From: Macrosoma leucophasiata
Lineage: Eukaryota > Arthropoda > Insecta > Lepidoptera > Hedylidae
DNA length: 64,000 nucleotides
Assembly: GCA_036365455.1 (NCBI GenBank)
Contig: JAWQUS010000003.1
Location: 3,306,001 to 3,370,000 of the forward strand
Reading direction: 5' to 3'
Each line of letters starts with the position of its first letter. The stretch's first letter is position 1. The notes under the pieces were generated by a model. It did no database searches. It saw nothing but the letters and a program-made list of their open reading frames with translations, and was not told the origin of the DNA. The translations under genes and the position numbers were made by a program. Below, piece after piece: positions 12,101 to 61,235 of this stretch.

Positions 12101-15100
12101 CCATTTTTGGGTAACACCTTTGCTTAAATGATGAATCGATCAGTGCTAAGCGTTCAAGAGAATCTTTAGAGGTCAATACTTTTTGTTGATTGTGTAATTA
12201 CATTACGTTTATTTGGATTGTGTTTTTGCAGGATCCCTTAGAATGCTGTGACATGTCAGACTTCATCCCCAACTCCTGGCGACACGAGTGTGATTTCCAA
12301 CTCACTTGGGATCCACAGAATCGGCTTACGATAAAGAACAGCTCTGCATTTACGACTACCACCGAATCTCCAAATGTAATGAAAGTCAACAACGTAAAGA
12401 TTGTGCCACTGACGGTAACTGGATTATAAATAAGTTTTATAGTAGAAGCGCGCATGGCCCCGCGTCTGGTGTAGATTGTAAGCGATCTACTCGGTTAAGC
12501 GATACGAGCGCAAATAAAAATGCGCGTTTCCGTGCTTCGGAGGGCACGTTAAACCGTCGGTCCCGGTTGCTATCGATAGATAGCAGTCGTTACACCTTAT
12601 AGGGGCCTTATGGGCGGTTTGAAAACATCCGACAGCCACCAAACGGCATTGGAGCAGCGTGGTGGAGTAAGCTCCAGGCCTCTCCCCGAAAAGGGGAGAG
12701 ACTCGTGCCCAGCAGTGGGACGTATAATGGGTTGCCATTATTATTAGATACTAGCTGACCCGGCAAACTTCGTATTGCCTCACAATGAAATAATGTGTCA
12801 AAGGTTTAATAGATATGGACTATTTGTATAGGAAAATGAAATTAAATGTAGAGATTCCCGTGGGAATGAGTGATTTTCCCGCAGTAAAAAGTAGCCTGTT
12901 AGTATATATACACCACAAAAGTTTCATTCGAATCCGTCCAGTATCTTCGGAGATTAGCCTGGACAAAAGGACAAACAGACAGAAAATTTTAAAATAATTG
13001 AAAATGTTCTAATACTATTTTAACATCGCCCCCAATTGGTTTTTCGTAAATATTGGTTGGGGAAAAAGTTTCTTCGCATTTCTTAAGATAATTCGAAACA
13101 TTTTTTAATAAAGTTTATTTAAATTTAACTAAAGTATGTATGTACCATTTTGTTCGATAACCTTTGCCATCTTGTAGGTAGGGACATGATCCCATTGCTA
13201 TAAAAATTTTGGGACTTCTCATCAAAATACCGCGACAAGTGGATTTGGCAGTCCTCTCGTGATGTTAACCTAACATTGCATAAAGAATTCTGAAGAGACC
13301 GAAACAGGCGGAAATCTGAAGGTGCAAGGTCAGGACTATACGGCGGATGCATTAACACCTCCCAGCCAAACTCTCTTAATTTTTGCTAAGTGGCTATAGA
13401 TGTGTGAGGTCTAGCGTTATCATGATGAAACACCACACCCCTTCTGTTGATCAATTCCGGCCGCTTTCTCTCAACTTCTTGCATTAATCTCATCAGTTGT
13501 TCGCAGTAGAGTTCAGAATCGATAGTCCTGCCTGGTGGTAATAGCTCATAATGAATAATGCACTTCCAATCCCACCACACACACAACATCACCTTATTGC
13601 GAGTTAACCCGGGTTTCGCCACAGTCTGTGAAGCCTGACCGGCCTTTGACCACGAACTTTTTCGCACGTTCTTGTCGTACGTGATCTACTTTTCATCACC
13701 AGTTATCAGCTTCTTCAAAAATGATTCGGTTTCATTAGGTCGTAATAAAGAATCACAAATGGTACACGGTTCATTAGGTTTCTTTCAGTGAGCTCGTGAG
13801 GTACCCAAATATCGAGCTTTTTTTTGTACCCAGCTTTTTTCAAATGCGCTAAAACTGTTTTGTGATCAATTCTCAGTTCTTCAGCTACGTCGTAACTACT
13901 GATATGTCGATCTTGCTCCACTTTTTAAAAAATGGCATCCATTTTATCCGTAATAGGGCGACCAGAGCGAGGTGCATCTTTGACATCGAAATTTCCGGAT
14001 TGAAAACGCTTAAACAAATTTGTGCTACTCTCACAGACATTGCACTAGGTCCATAAACATCGCAAATTTTTTTCGCGGCTTGCGTTGCATTTTTACCTTT
14101 TTTGTAGTAAAATTTCTTCATTAGATTCACTCATCTTGACAGTACGAAAAACAAATGAAAATCACACATTTGCCTAATTTGAATTTGGAATTATGTTCTT
14201 TAAAATTTTAACTTTCAATGATACCAAACCCAGCCAGATACAAATACTACAGCCAAAGAGATTTTATTACAAGTTCATACATACTATAATGCGAAAAGAC
14301 TTTTTCCCCAACCTATTATAAAAAATCAATTGCTGTTCGTTAGTCTCGCTAAAATTCGAGAACGGCTGGACCGATTTGGCTAATTTTGGTTTTCAATGAT
14401 TTTTTGAAGTCCAGGGTGGTTTAAAAGGTAAAAAAAATATGAAGAAGTTCAAAGGAAACAGTAAAAAGCACACTTCATTTTCCCATACAAATACTCCCTA
14501 TCTATCAAACCTTTGACACATAATTTTATTCTGAGGCAATACGAAGTTTGAAGGGACAACTAGTACTTTTTAAAAATTTTAAATATTTCCAGTGTGAACA
14601 AGAGAACTGTATCTTCAGAAGTCTCAACATCGTTTCCGAGTCAGGCGTTGTCGACATGGATGCATTCAAGAACTTGCTCCACAACATGACGTACACGCAT
14701 ACAACGTGGACTAAAGCCAAGGCCAGGGTTGTGACCAAATGTTTGAGTAAACCGATCAGAGATTATGATAATGAGTGCGAAATAAATAAGGTTCTTGCTT
14801 GTACCTTTGACGTGCTTACTGAGGTAAGTTTGGTTTTAGAGCTTCAGTTGCGAAACTCGAAGGCGTGGGTAGAGTCAGTGGCGGACTAAGGTCATCAGGG
14901 GGTCCGAGGCGGCATTAAGCATTTGGAGGCCCAGTAGGCTGAAGCACGAGCAAAAAAAAAGGTTATGAGGTCAAATTAGGGGGCCCCGCCCATGCACATA
15001 TTGCCCCCCCCTTCCCTCGTAGATAGATTCTAAAATTCACATCAAGAACGCGCGAGCAAATTAAAAAAACGACATTTCCCTAAGTTCTACAAATCTTTCA

Positions 15101-18100
15101 TGATTCCCAGCGACCAGTCGGTCTTTGGAGGCCCCAGAACCGGAGGTCCGTGGCCTCTGCCGCTCCCCGGCACTGTCTTAGTCCGGCACTTTCTGTGCTA
15201 TTGCTTGTGGTCGCTAAGCGACAAAGTTCTATAGGTTGGGTGGAGAAAAATAATAAAAAAAAACATTGTCTTATTTATTGGAAGGTAGATTGTAAAAGTG
15301 TAGTGTAAAAATCACGGAATAGATAAATCTATTCCGTGGTAAACATTATTGTATAGATTCTGTTGTAATACGATTGCATTGAAGTACCTACTTACTTATT
15401 TTAATTATCTCTTTCAGAATTGTCCATTTGCGAATAAGGCAGATCCCTGCAAGTGAGTATTCTAAGATCTTCACTATACAATAATGATATTTTAATATTT
15501 GGTACAGTTTTTGTTTATTTTTTTGTGAATTTGCTTACAGACATAACAACTCTGCCCGTGAAAACATGATATGCCAGATAAGCTCATCGAAGTACAGACC
15601 AGTCAGTATTAATTTCATAAGAAAACAATAATATAAGAATTTTTACTGGTGGTAGAGCTCCAGTGACGGAGCTCGCGGGCGTAGGCACCACCGCATTACC
15701 TTATATACTTGCCGCTAAATGGTAGTGTTCAGCTCTATCGCGTTCCGGTCAGCTGGTAATGTAGGGTCCTGTGATTTCCGGCACAGAGGCAGAACACCTT
15801 AGGCCTCAGGTGTGGTAACGCATCTGCATTTTGACCTTGGTCTTTGTGTGGATGTCTATAGGCTGCAGTCATCACTTAACATCAATGAGAACTGCATGCT
15901 TGTTTACCACTTCAATTTACATAAAAAAAAAACACCGAACGCTCGCCGCACCCTTCGACCTCACCTGGCTAAGTCGGAATTGCCCTCTCAATATCGCCCA
16001 AGGTTTGTGACAGTTGTTCTGTCGTCGATTAATTCATGAAATAATCGTTCTTAGTTGAAAAAATAATCGTTTTGATATTGAAAGGTTTTGTTGTTGAACA
16101 ACTGATAAATCAGCGGCTCATTCTATAAAGAAATGTTTGTCGGAGATAAGTTTCGTAGCCGTAGTTCACAGTAGGTTAGGTCAAATAAAAAGTGACGGCT
16201 TCTCAGTACACTGTACTGACGTCAGCTCTTGAAGTGGTCGCATTTTATCTGTATCTTTGCTTCATAACATGAAGACCCTCTTATTCAGAAACGTATATTA
16301 GATAAGTTTTAGCTAAAGAATGCTTTGTCTTTGTCAGTTGCATTGCCAAATGTGCAGGATGGAAAAAGACAAAGGAGAGATTAGCAACACTTAAAGCCAA
16401 AATACGTTTATGAATAAGGGGGTTTGTATTTTAAATTGCAGAAAGATCGTCGTCAATTCTGCGGCATACCGAATATGGTCGACCCGGAAGTTCTGTCGCA
16501 ATGCGGCGTCAAAACTCTGAGTCGTCTCGAATACGTTACGGATGCCGTCTACAAGCCCAAACAAAATGGTTGGCTTAGCTCTATTGCTGTAAGTTTTCAT
16601 TTCATTCTTGACTATGACTATAACCACACCGCGGACACTCCGCCAAAATTCCATACAAACGCTTAATTTGCTCTCTATTACACAGACATCAATCAGTGAC
16701 GCGCACCTGTGTACGTAGAAAATACCAACCCTCGCCCATAAGAGGGAAGGAGCGGGTGAAGCGGGGAAATCGGGCGGGACGTCGAAGTGTCCATTCTATA
16801 CGTAGTATTATTACATATTCTCAGCTATAACTATGATGATGACGAACAGGTTTTTCTTTTCTTCTATAAAGGAATTGAAAAATTTGATGATTAATCAATT
16901 AAATTTTATTTATGAATTAATTGGTCAAAATAATCAATTAATCAATCAATAATGGAATATCATGAATACTGATTGGATTATTATTAGATATGAATGTCAT
17001 TCATTGTAGGTAAGTTTGTAGCCTGACAATGCAAAAGTGTCCTTGTAGACTAATTTGAAATAAAACATTTGAATTTTCATTCCACTTATTTCGTGGAACC
17101 GAATCAAGAGGAGGTTACAGGCGTTATTAACGTCTATCTAGTTCCTTATAGGGTAATTTTGAGAATATTCCGTTTTGAGTGACAATACTGATCACATTAT
17201 TTATTACAAATATTTTATTTCAGTGCCAAGACTTAAAACCGTCTACAAAATGCCTCATGAAGAAGATGGGAGTCCTCAACAAATATCAATTCTTGGATTA
17301 CTTTAAAATTAAAAATATGATTGAGAAGTTAAATGGTGACTGGTCTCCGCTTGTTGACGTGTATAATGCAGTTTATCTGAGCTCTCCACTTTATAAAGAA
17401 CATTGTAGCTCATCAAAAAAATTACTCAATGTGGTCGATGCTATGTTGATTGTAAGTATTTTTCTCTCTCGTTCAAGTAATTTTAAACAGTAACACATAA
17501 TATTTATTGATGCAGATGTAGTAATGGGTTATTTAGCATTCGCGTTTATTGATGACATGCTAATGCTGTATAAGCATTTCGCAAATTAAATGAAGTTGGG
17601 AAATTCTGCGAAATGTGAAACGCTAATTCGCAATTATTTTGTTATTATCTTCGATTTGTTTGCATTTAGGATCGTATATTGAATGAATGCGTGAGATTTT
17701 TGAATAATAATTAGTGTGCACCCTTTAACATAAAAATCAAGGCGGACGCGCCAGAATAGATACTTGTAAATTTATACTTAAAACCCTGAGTGCACCTGAC
17801 CTGATAATGCGTTCAATACCGATGCGGTATATGTGTGATTTTTTATCTTTTTTTATTGCAGACATGTCCATATACAAAACGGAAAACGGACGGAAAATGC
17901 CAGAAAATATTCAACGAACTAGTGGACGCAGATCCTCAGCAGTTCCAAAAGGAGAAATTGGACCAAATCATGATGCATTTCCAACATGTCTTCTTACCAC
18001 CAAAACCCAAGTCAAACCGCAAGTCGAGGGTTGTCAAGTCCCCTCGATACGATTTCGGTATTCTAAACTTAGGGCATGCTCCACCAGTCAAAATAATAGA

Positions 18101-18281
18101 TGTTAAACCAAGGCCCAAAACTCTGGTCATTTTACCAGTTTACCAGAGAATGCCTTATAATGTATCCGCTGTGCCTTTTAGGCCTCATAACACCGATAGC
18201 GCTTGGAGGTCTTCATTTTTACCTCAGAGGAAACTCACACCAATGACACCATTACAAGATATACCAGAAATACAGCCATGA
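6175..18281 (+). CDS. Secreted protein with three Plus-C OBP-like modules
   Basis: Fourteen coding exons: 6175..6210, 8072..8122, 8835..9053, 9462..9547, 10493..10553, 11235..11366, 11829..11906, 12232..12414, 14593..14823, 15418..15452, 15541..15601, 16442..16588, 17224..17451, 17862..18281. All phases agree and give about 655 residues. Exons 1-2 encode a signal peptide (MHILWLCLLLSTVSAQA). Exons 3, 9 and 13 (219, 231, 228 nt) each open exactly on a Cys codon; exons 4, 10 and 14 open with NCP, NCP and TCP; exons 5 and 11 are both 61 nt with the same phases. Exons 6, 8 and 12 carry Plus-C-style heads (CCELPELF, ECCDMSDF, FCGIPNMV). C-x8-C spacing (residues about 93-103 and 350-361) fits classical C5/C6 of odorant-binding proteins. 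Module 3 lacks two expected cysteines. The basic, proline-rich C-terminal tail (about 540-655) has no family match I know. The likely role is binding small hydrophobic ligands outside cells (inference). Exon structure is well supported; family assignment is moderate. Confidence 0.72.
6374..6519. mobile_element. 146-bp MITE (CCCCCTTATTCATAAACG ends)
   Basis: Terminal inverted repeats CCCCCTTATTCATAAACG / CGTTTATGAATAAGGGGG. Two further copies, in the opposite orientation by their interior, lie at 16275-16422 and 34208-34353. No coding capacity. It lies in intron 1 of the OBP-like gene. Confidence 0.8.
6547..6775 (-). repeat. R1 repeat, fused to a hAT MITE fragment
   Basis: Antisense copy from its T-run to GGCAAGTATAT, where it stops abruptly and a MITE interior begins. 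The last ~55 bp including the hairpin are missing. Confidence 0.8.
6776..6950. mobile_element. Right part of a hAT-type MITE
   Basis: Matches 3970-4150 closely (TGTTTCTGTATTTTGTTAAAG to GTTGCTCTATG). The left ~110 bp and left TIR are lost at the junction with the R1 copy. Confidence 0.8.
7211..7320 (-). repeat. tRNA-bearing element, single decayed copy
   Basis: On the minus strand: spacer end (GTGAAGGAAAAATTCGACAG), then a tRNA-like body of about 71 nt (7218-7288) with D-arm GTAGCTCAGTTGGGAGAGC, anticodon loop CTTGAGA (anticodon TGA if functional), intact T-arm CGGGTTCAAGTCCCG, and the family flank TTTGACTTC on its 3' side. The acceptor stem is damaged (one mismatch and three wobbles), so a working tRNA is unlikely. 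Confidence 0.6.
7321..8071. other. Rest of intron 1, nothing recognised
   Basis: AT-rich intron sequence before exon 2 of the OBP-like gene. No ORF, repeat copy or hairpin stands out. Confidence 0.5.
10042..10155. repeat. Two-copy repeat module (copy 1)
   Basis: The stretch from CACGAGAACAATATGAC through a GCCGGCGG core resembles 10907-11010. Both copies are followed directly by R1 sequence. Class unknown. Confidence 0.45.
10165..10421 (-). repeat. R1 repeat copy
   Basis: Antisense copy from GTGCAGTTCACATTGATG to the GAGCTCC/GGAGCTC hairpin and ACCACCAG end. The poly(A) side is replaced by an A-run on the other strand. It lies 70 bp upstream of exon 5. Confidence 0.8.
10685..10880. mobile_element. 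Small inverted-repeat-bounded element
   Basis: Perfect 15-bp inverted repeats CACGGTATTCAGGGT (10685-10699) and ACCCTGAATACCGTG (10866-10880) enclose a GC-rich 166-bp interior. Looks like a MITE; the target duplication is not clear. Confidence 0.5.
10907..11021. repeat. Two-copy repeat module (copy 2)
   Basis: Similar to 10042-10155 (CACGAGAAAAATATGAC, GCCGGCGGC, TTATAACTATCAC). It is followed by a sense R1 3' end. Confidence 0.45.
11022..11108 (+). repeat. R1 repeat, 3' fragment
   Basis: Matches the family from AACGCATCTGCATTTTGACC to CACTTAACATCCATGTGAA. The 5' hairpin and poly(A) tail are missing. Confidence 0.7.
11932..11970. repeat. Perfect hairpin, 16-bp arms, 7-nt loop
   Basis: GGATGACTCTTGCAAA (11932-11947), loop ACATGCA, TTTGCAAGAGTCATCC (11955-11970). 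It lies 25 nt downstream of the exon 7 donor. Confidence 0.85.
12446..12746 (+). mobile_element. 5S-rRNA-derived SINE
   Basis: The head contains GATCTACTCGGTTAAGCGATAC, which resembles the internal promoter region of 5S rRNA (AGTTAAGCAAC). The longer copy at 63125 also keeps GATGGGTGACCG. The body has CAGCGTGGTGGAGTAAGC and the end CAGTGGGACGTATAATGGG with an (ATT)n tail. This copy has an internal deletion after the 5S-like part. It lies 32 bp downstream of the exon 8 donor. Confidence 0.75.
13053..14315 (-). mobile_element. mariner DNA transposon, defective
   Basis: Ends GGTTGGGGAAAAAGT at the left and ACTTTTTCCCCAACC at the right, the typical mariner terminal inverted repeats. About 1.26 kb, the normal full length. 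The interior encodes a broken transposase on the minus strand. Boundaries good to a few bases. Confidence 0.85.
13125..14130 (-). pseudogene. mariner transposase pseudogene
   Basis: Read on the minus strand, the pieces follow a mariner transposase in order. N-terminal HTH region: FYYKKGKNATQAAKKICDVYG, then EQDRHISSYDVAEELRIDHKTVL. Linker: DIWVPHELTERN. Catalytic domain (D,D34D type): TGDEK, FHHDNARPHT and YSPDLAPSDF. All three aspartates are still visible. The gene is broken by several frameshifts (for example between 13921 and 13885 and near 13760) and by a TAG stop where the conserved Trp of GDEKW should be (about 13688). It cannot make a working transposase and is unrelated to the host gene whose intron it occupies. 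Confidence 0.9.
15313..15338. repeat. Short perfect hairpin
   Basis: CACGGAATAGAT and ATCTATTCCGTG, 12-bp arms with a 2-nt loop, 80 bp before exon 10. Confidence 0.6.
15645..15932 (+). repeat. R1 repeat, full-length copy
   Basis: Complete, from ACTGGTGGTAGAGCTCC to the A-run at 15923-15932. It lies 43 bp downstream of the exon 11 donor. Confidence 0.85.
16275..16422. mobile_element. 146-bp MITE copy
   Basis: Ends CCTCTTATTCAGAAACGTA and TACGTTTATGAATAAGGGGG, same interior as 34208-34353. Its right end lies 19 bp before exon 12 of the OBP-like gene. Confidence 0.8.
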
Positions 18282-19904
18282 TGAACATAAATCCTCTATC
18301 ATTTTTAATTTAGTTTTATTTATTCATGAATTTCCTATGTAATTCAGTCCAAAAACAGACAAATGATTATTGGACGCTTTTTTGAAAAATATTCAAATAC
18401 TTTTTGAAAGTTTAAAATACTTTTGAAGAGTGATTTTTTACGAAAAAGTAGTGTTCTGTATGTGGCATTGTAATCTAATATATCAGTGTGACAGCACTTG
18501 TACAGATACAAATTTTTATCAACTAGTTCAAGTCGATTTTTCTTTAGATTTTTAATGCTTCATAAAAGTTTACCTAAATAGGTCATTCAATTTGCATTAG
18601 CAACGATGTGTTTTTTGATCTACTCATCATTATTTATATCTATTAGTTTTTTGTTGTTAATAGGTATAAAATGAAAAGTCAACATTGAAGCAATATGAAA
18701 ATGTATTTATAATAATTATATAGGTATATACTGTATCAGTAACTATTGTACTTATTTTATTCTTAGTTATCTATAGTAATAAGTAATTGTTTCAATAAAG
18801 TATCAAATTAATTTGTCAGTCTTTAGATATTTTATTTGTCAAAACATTATTTATTTGCCAGTTACTCACTTTAGAAAATAATTGAATCTTACATCGAATT
18901 CAATCTTAATTATAATTACGTTTAAAGAATATAAAATGGCTAATTTCCCAAAAAATCGAAAAACTGACACATATTAAATTTTACAATAAATAATTTTAGA
19001 ATGCTATTTTATTTTCTACAACACTCACTATATTTTTTACAGTCAAATCAATACGGAAAATTTGTAAAACATGCCTTTTCAAATCTCACATAAGTAGTTT
19101 CTTTCTTACACAAAAAGTTTTCAATAAATTAGGAATAAGCAAGAAAATGGGCACGCGAGTTTAACTCAAGAAATCCTATGATAAAAAAATAACAATGAAA
19201 TTAATAGAATAAGTAATGTATAATTAATCTAGCTGCAGAATAATTGAGAGGTACATTTTTTTATATTTTTGTCCACATATTATAATAATCTATTCAGTAT
19301 TGTAACAAAAAAATTAAAGCATCAAAATGTTGATGGCAAGCTACATCAATTTCATGATTATTCGAGTCTATTATCTAAAATGATAAAAACACTATAATAC
19401 ACAAATAAGGTAAAAGAATAGTTATTGCGTATTTACATACAAACTTGAAGTAATTTCATCACAATATTAAAACATAATACAATATTAGATGTAAAATGTC
19501 GTAATCACATTTTACGAGAACAATGTAACACAATTTTAAGTCGAATCTTCTGCGTCACAAACATTTTCAACTAAAAATCATCTACAGTAAAAATTCAATT
19601 GAAATAAGTCTAGTTTTAAATTAACGCTTTTGCCGCAGAAGATCCGGTTTATGAAACATGCCAAGTTCATAAGATGTGCCAGCACAGAAATATAAAATAA
19701 GTAATATTTGCATGTAACAAAACAAAAACGAATCGAACTTAAAAGAAAACGCGATTAATGGAAATTTTACCTATTCGGGATAATACACAAAAATGTTGTT
19801 CCAAATTACATCTACTCGTTTAATCGTTTGTACACTTTGTACTTTGAATCGGTCAACAATAACTTTTTGAGCCTTACGAGAATATTTTTCATCTAAAATA
19901 CAAA
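18282..19904. other. Convergent 3' UTR region
   Basis: Lies between the stop codons of the OBP-like gene (+) and rols (-). Very AT-rich, no ORF or repeat copy. The OBP-like transcript probably ends near 18820; the rest is likely rols 3' UTR, with several TTTATT motifs (AATAAA on the minus strand). Confidence 0.6.
18794..18799 (+). terminator. Poly(A) signal of the OBP-like gene
   Basis: AATAAA about 510 nt after the stop codon, followed by a T-rich region (TTTTATTTGTC). Confidence 0.55.
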
Positions 19905-59153
<39,249 letters not shown>

Positions 59154-59164
59154 CTGAAACAATG

Positions 59165-60140
59165 AAAGTCAGTTATTAAAATATAATAGTTCAACGCTAT
59201 TTCTGCTTTATTATGGGCAGTTGTCGCATCTTGCATAGCAATCGATTTACGTATAACGATCCTTGAAGTAACATAGCGAAGGATAATTGTATACATATGT
59301 GGGGACGAACTGCTATAACCAATTATATGAACGAGGATGTTGGGTTGGAATTTAAATGAGATTATGCTTACGTTGTATTTTATGACATGAAATGATGGCT
59401 TGATGTTCTTTGAATGTTCGGTTTATTAAGTCGTCTATCAAGATGCAAGTTTGACGTCTGATTAAGTAAGATTATTGTTAATTTATAACTCTTATGTCCA
59501 CGTAACAGTATCAAGCTTTGATTGTCTAAGATTAACGTTTCATTTTCAATTGAAATTACAATCTACTGTACTTAATGATTTGAAAACACGATTCATCATT
59601 CAATGAACTGCAAAACCAGCTATTTTGAGTGAGATATATATACTTATATAGTCTCCTATAAAAGATCGAAGGCGCGCTCGATATTTCAGTTTCAACTTTT
59701 GTTCACCAATATCACGATGTAATATCGAAAATATCATTTTATGTAAGTGCGGAATAAAAATTTAATGAGTATTAACATGATTTATTATTTTCATTAATGG
59801 CCCGAGTGTAAACAAAGTTTTGCATCACGGCCCGGTTTGACTTGCTTCAGGCAAACTTTCCATTTCTGACCTTTACGAAAATACATCTTTTGAATTGATT
59901 GTAAGGAGTAAGGCCAATGGATATTATTTACTTCACACTGAAATAAACCGTATTCATACTCTTCAATTCAATAGTTTATGATAGATTTTATATTTGTTAG
60001 TCTCAGTTTTTATTTAATGTCGGTGTATTTATACTGTATAATTTTTAGCTAAAAGTTTAAAATTAGTTATGAAACTGGAACAGATATAAAATACTTTTTA
60101 TTTAATTTTTTATTACTTATACATAAGAATATTTTTTTTT
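59165..60140. other. Upstream of the RING exon, no exon recognised
   Basis: A preceding rols exon ending with one spare base was sought here and not found. Apart from a TATA/Inr pair at 59657 it is AT-rich and featureless. Confidence 0.4.
59657..59691 (+). promoter_or_regulatory. Candidate TATA/Inr core promoter
   Basis: TATAAAAG at 59657-59664 and TCAGTT at 59686-59691; the A of the initiator is 31 bp from the first T of TATA, the ideal spacing for an arthropod core promoter. It points away from rols. No gene is recognised downstream. Confidence 0.3.
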
Positions 60141-60425
60141 ACTGGTGGTAGAGCTCCAGTGAAGGAGCTCGCGGGCGTAGTTACCACCACATTACCAAAT
60201 ATACTTGCCGGTAAATGGTAGTGTTCAGCACTATCGTGTTCCGGTCAGATGGTGATGTACGGTTCTGTAATTTCCGGCACAGAGGCATAACACCTTAGGC
60301 CTCAGAAGTGGTAACGCATCTGCATTTTGACTCTGGTCTTTGTGTGGGTGTTTATAGGCTGTAGTCATCATTTAACAGCAATGTGAACTGCATGCTTATT
60401 TGCCACTTCCATTACATAAAAAAAA
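60141..60425 (+). repeat. R1 repeat, full-length copy
   Basis: From ACTGGTGGTAGAGCTCC to the A-run at 60418-60425. Confidence 0.85.
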
Positions 60426-61144
60426 TACTAAAGGTTTTATTTTAAATCAGAGGACATTCAAAACTAAGTTTAGGTCTTACATGAGATTAAACATTAGTTT
60501 AATTTTATTCTTCAATAATTTACAAGACTTCTACACCAATATGTCACTTTATGACTTTTGTACCTTTTTTTAAACCATCAATTTTTACGAGATGTGAAGG
60601 AATACACGAACTATGTATCACTGTATAATAAATCACTTTACAGTCGTTCATCATCGGCGTTTATTGTATTGCCGTACCAAGTACAGCACAAGACCGTTAA
60701 TATAACGTGTCAGTTGAATTTTTTTCGTATAGCGCCGTCTCTGTCTTGCATGTCCATGCACTGGGATTAATGTACCTCGATTACTGTAATTTGGGTAAAG
60801 TTGTGTAACGCAATTAACTAGACCCCAATCTGAGGTCCGATTTCATCATTAGAGGTTAACTACGTGTTCTTGGATTGGAGTTAAAAGGATACGGTCCCAC
60901 AAATATTGATTACGTGAAAGTAAGTTAAAGTTACAGGTAATTTTTAAACTCCGTGTAATTTCTTGTCATGGTTAAACTAAATTCATTGTCATGACTTTAC
61001 AAGATTATTTCAGTAGACTGTTTTTTGTTTGTGGCACTAAAATTACATGTCACGGTTATTTGTTTCATTCATGGTTGTCCATGGTGGGTAGGATAATTTG
61101 CTTATATTTTCCTAATAAACCAGTTTAACTGATTCATCACATAA
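60426..61144. other. Non-coding, nothing recognised
   Basis: AT-rich. The short ORF at 60558-60770 has no recognisable content. Confidence 0.35.
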
Positions 61145-61235
61145 GCCGAAAAATGTCCACTGCTGGACCAAAGCGTCCCCGTAAGGGGGAATATGCTATA
61201 ATCGCCACGCTTGACATGCTGATTTGCGATGGTTT
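61145..61235. repeat. Dispersed-repeat / LINE fragment
   Basis: GTCCACTGCTGGACCAAAGC with CCCCGTAAGGGGG and a CGCCACGCTTGACATGCTG block, motifs frequent at the ends of moth retroposons. Confidence 0.45.

Larger units (their letters stand above)
12751..14563. mobile_element. TIR element with nested mariner
   Basis: Long imperfect terminal inverted repeats: left CTAGCTGACCCGGCAAACTT and right the complement of CTAGTTGTCCCTTCAAACTT, continuing through CGTATTGCCTC and TGTGTCAAAGGTTT. Flanked by TA on both sides (12749-12750, 14564-14565). Without the nested mariner it is about 550 bp and non-coding. Its right end lies only 29 bp before exon 9 of the OBP-like gene. Confidence 0.75.
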
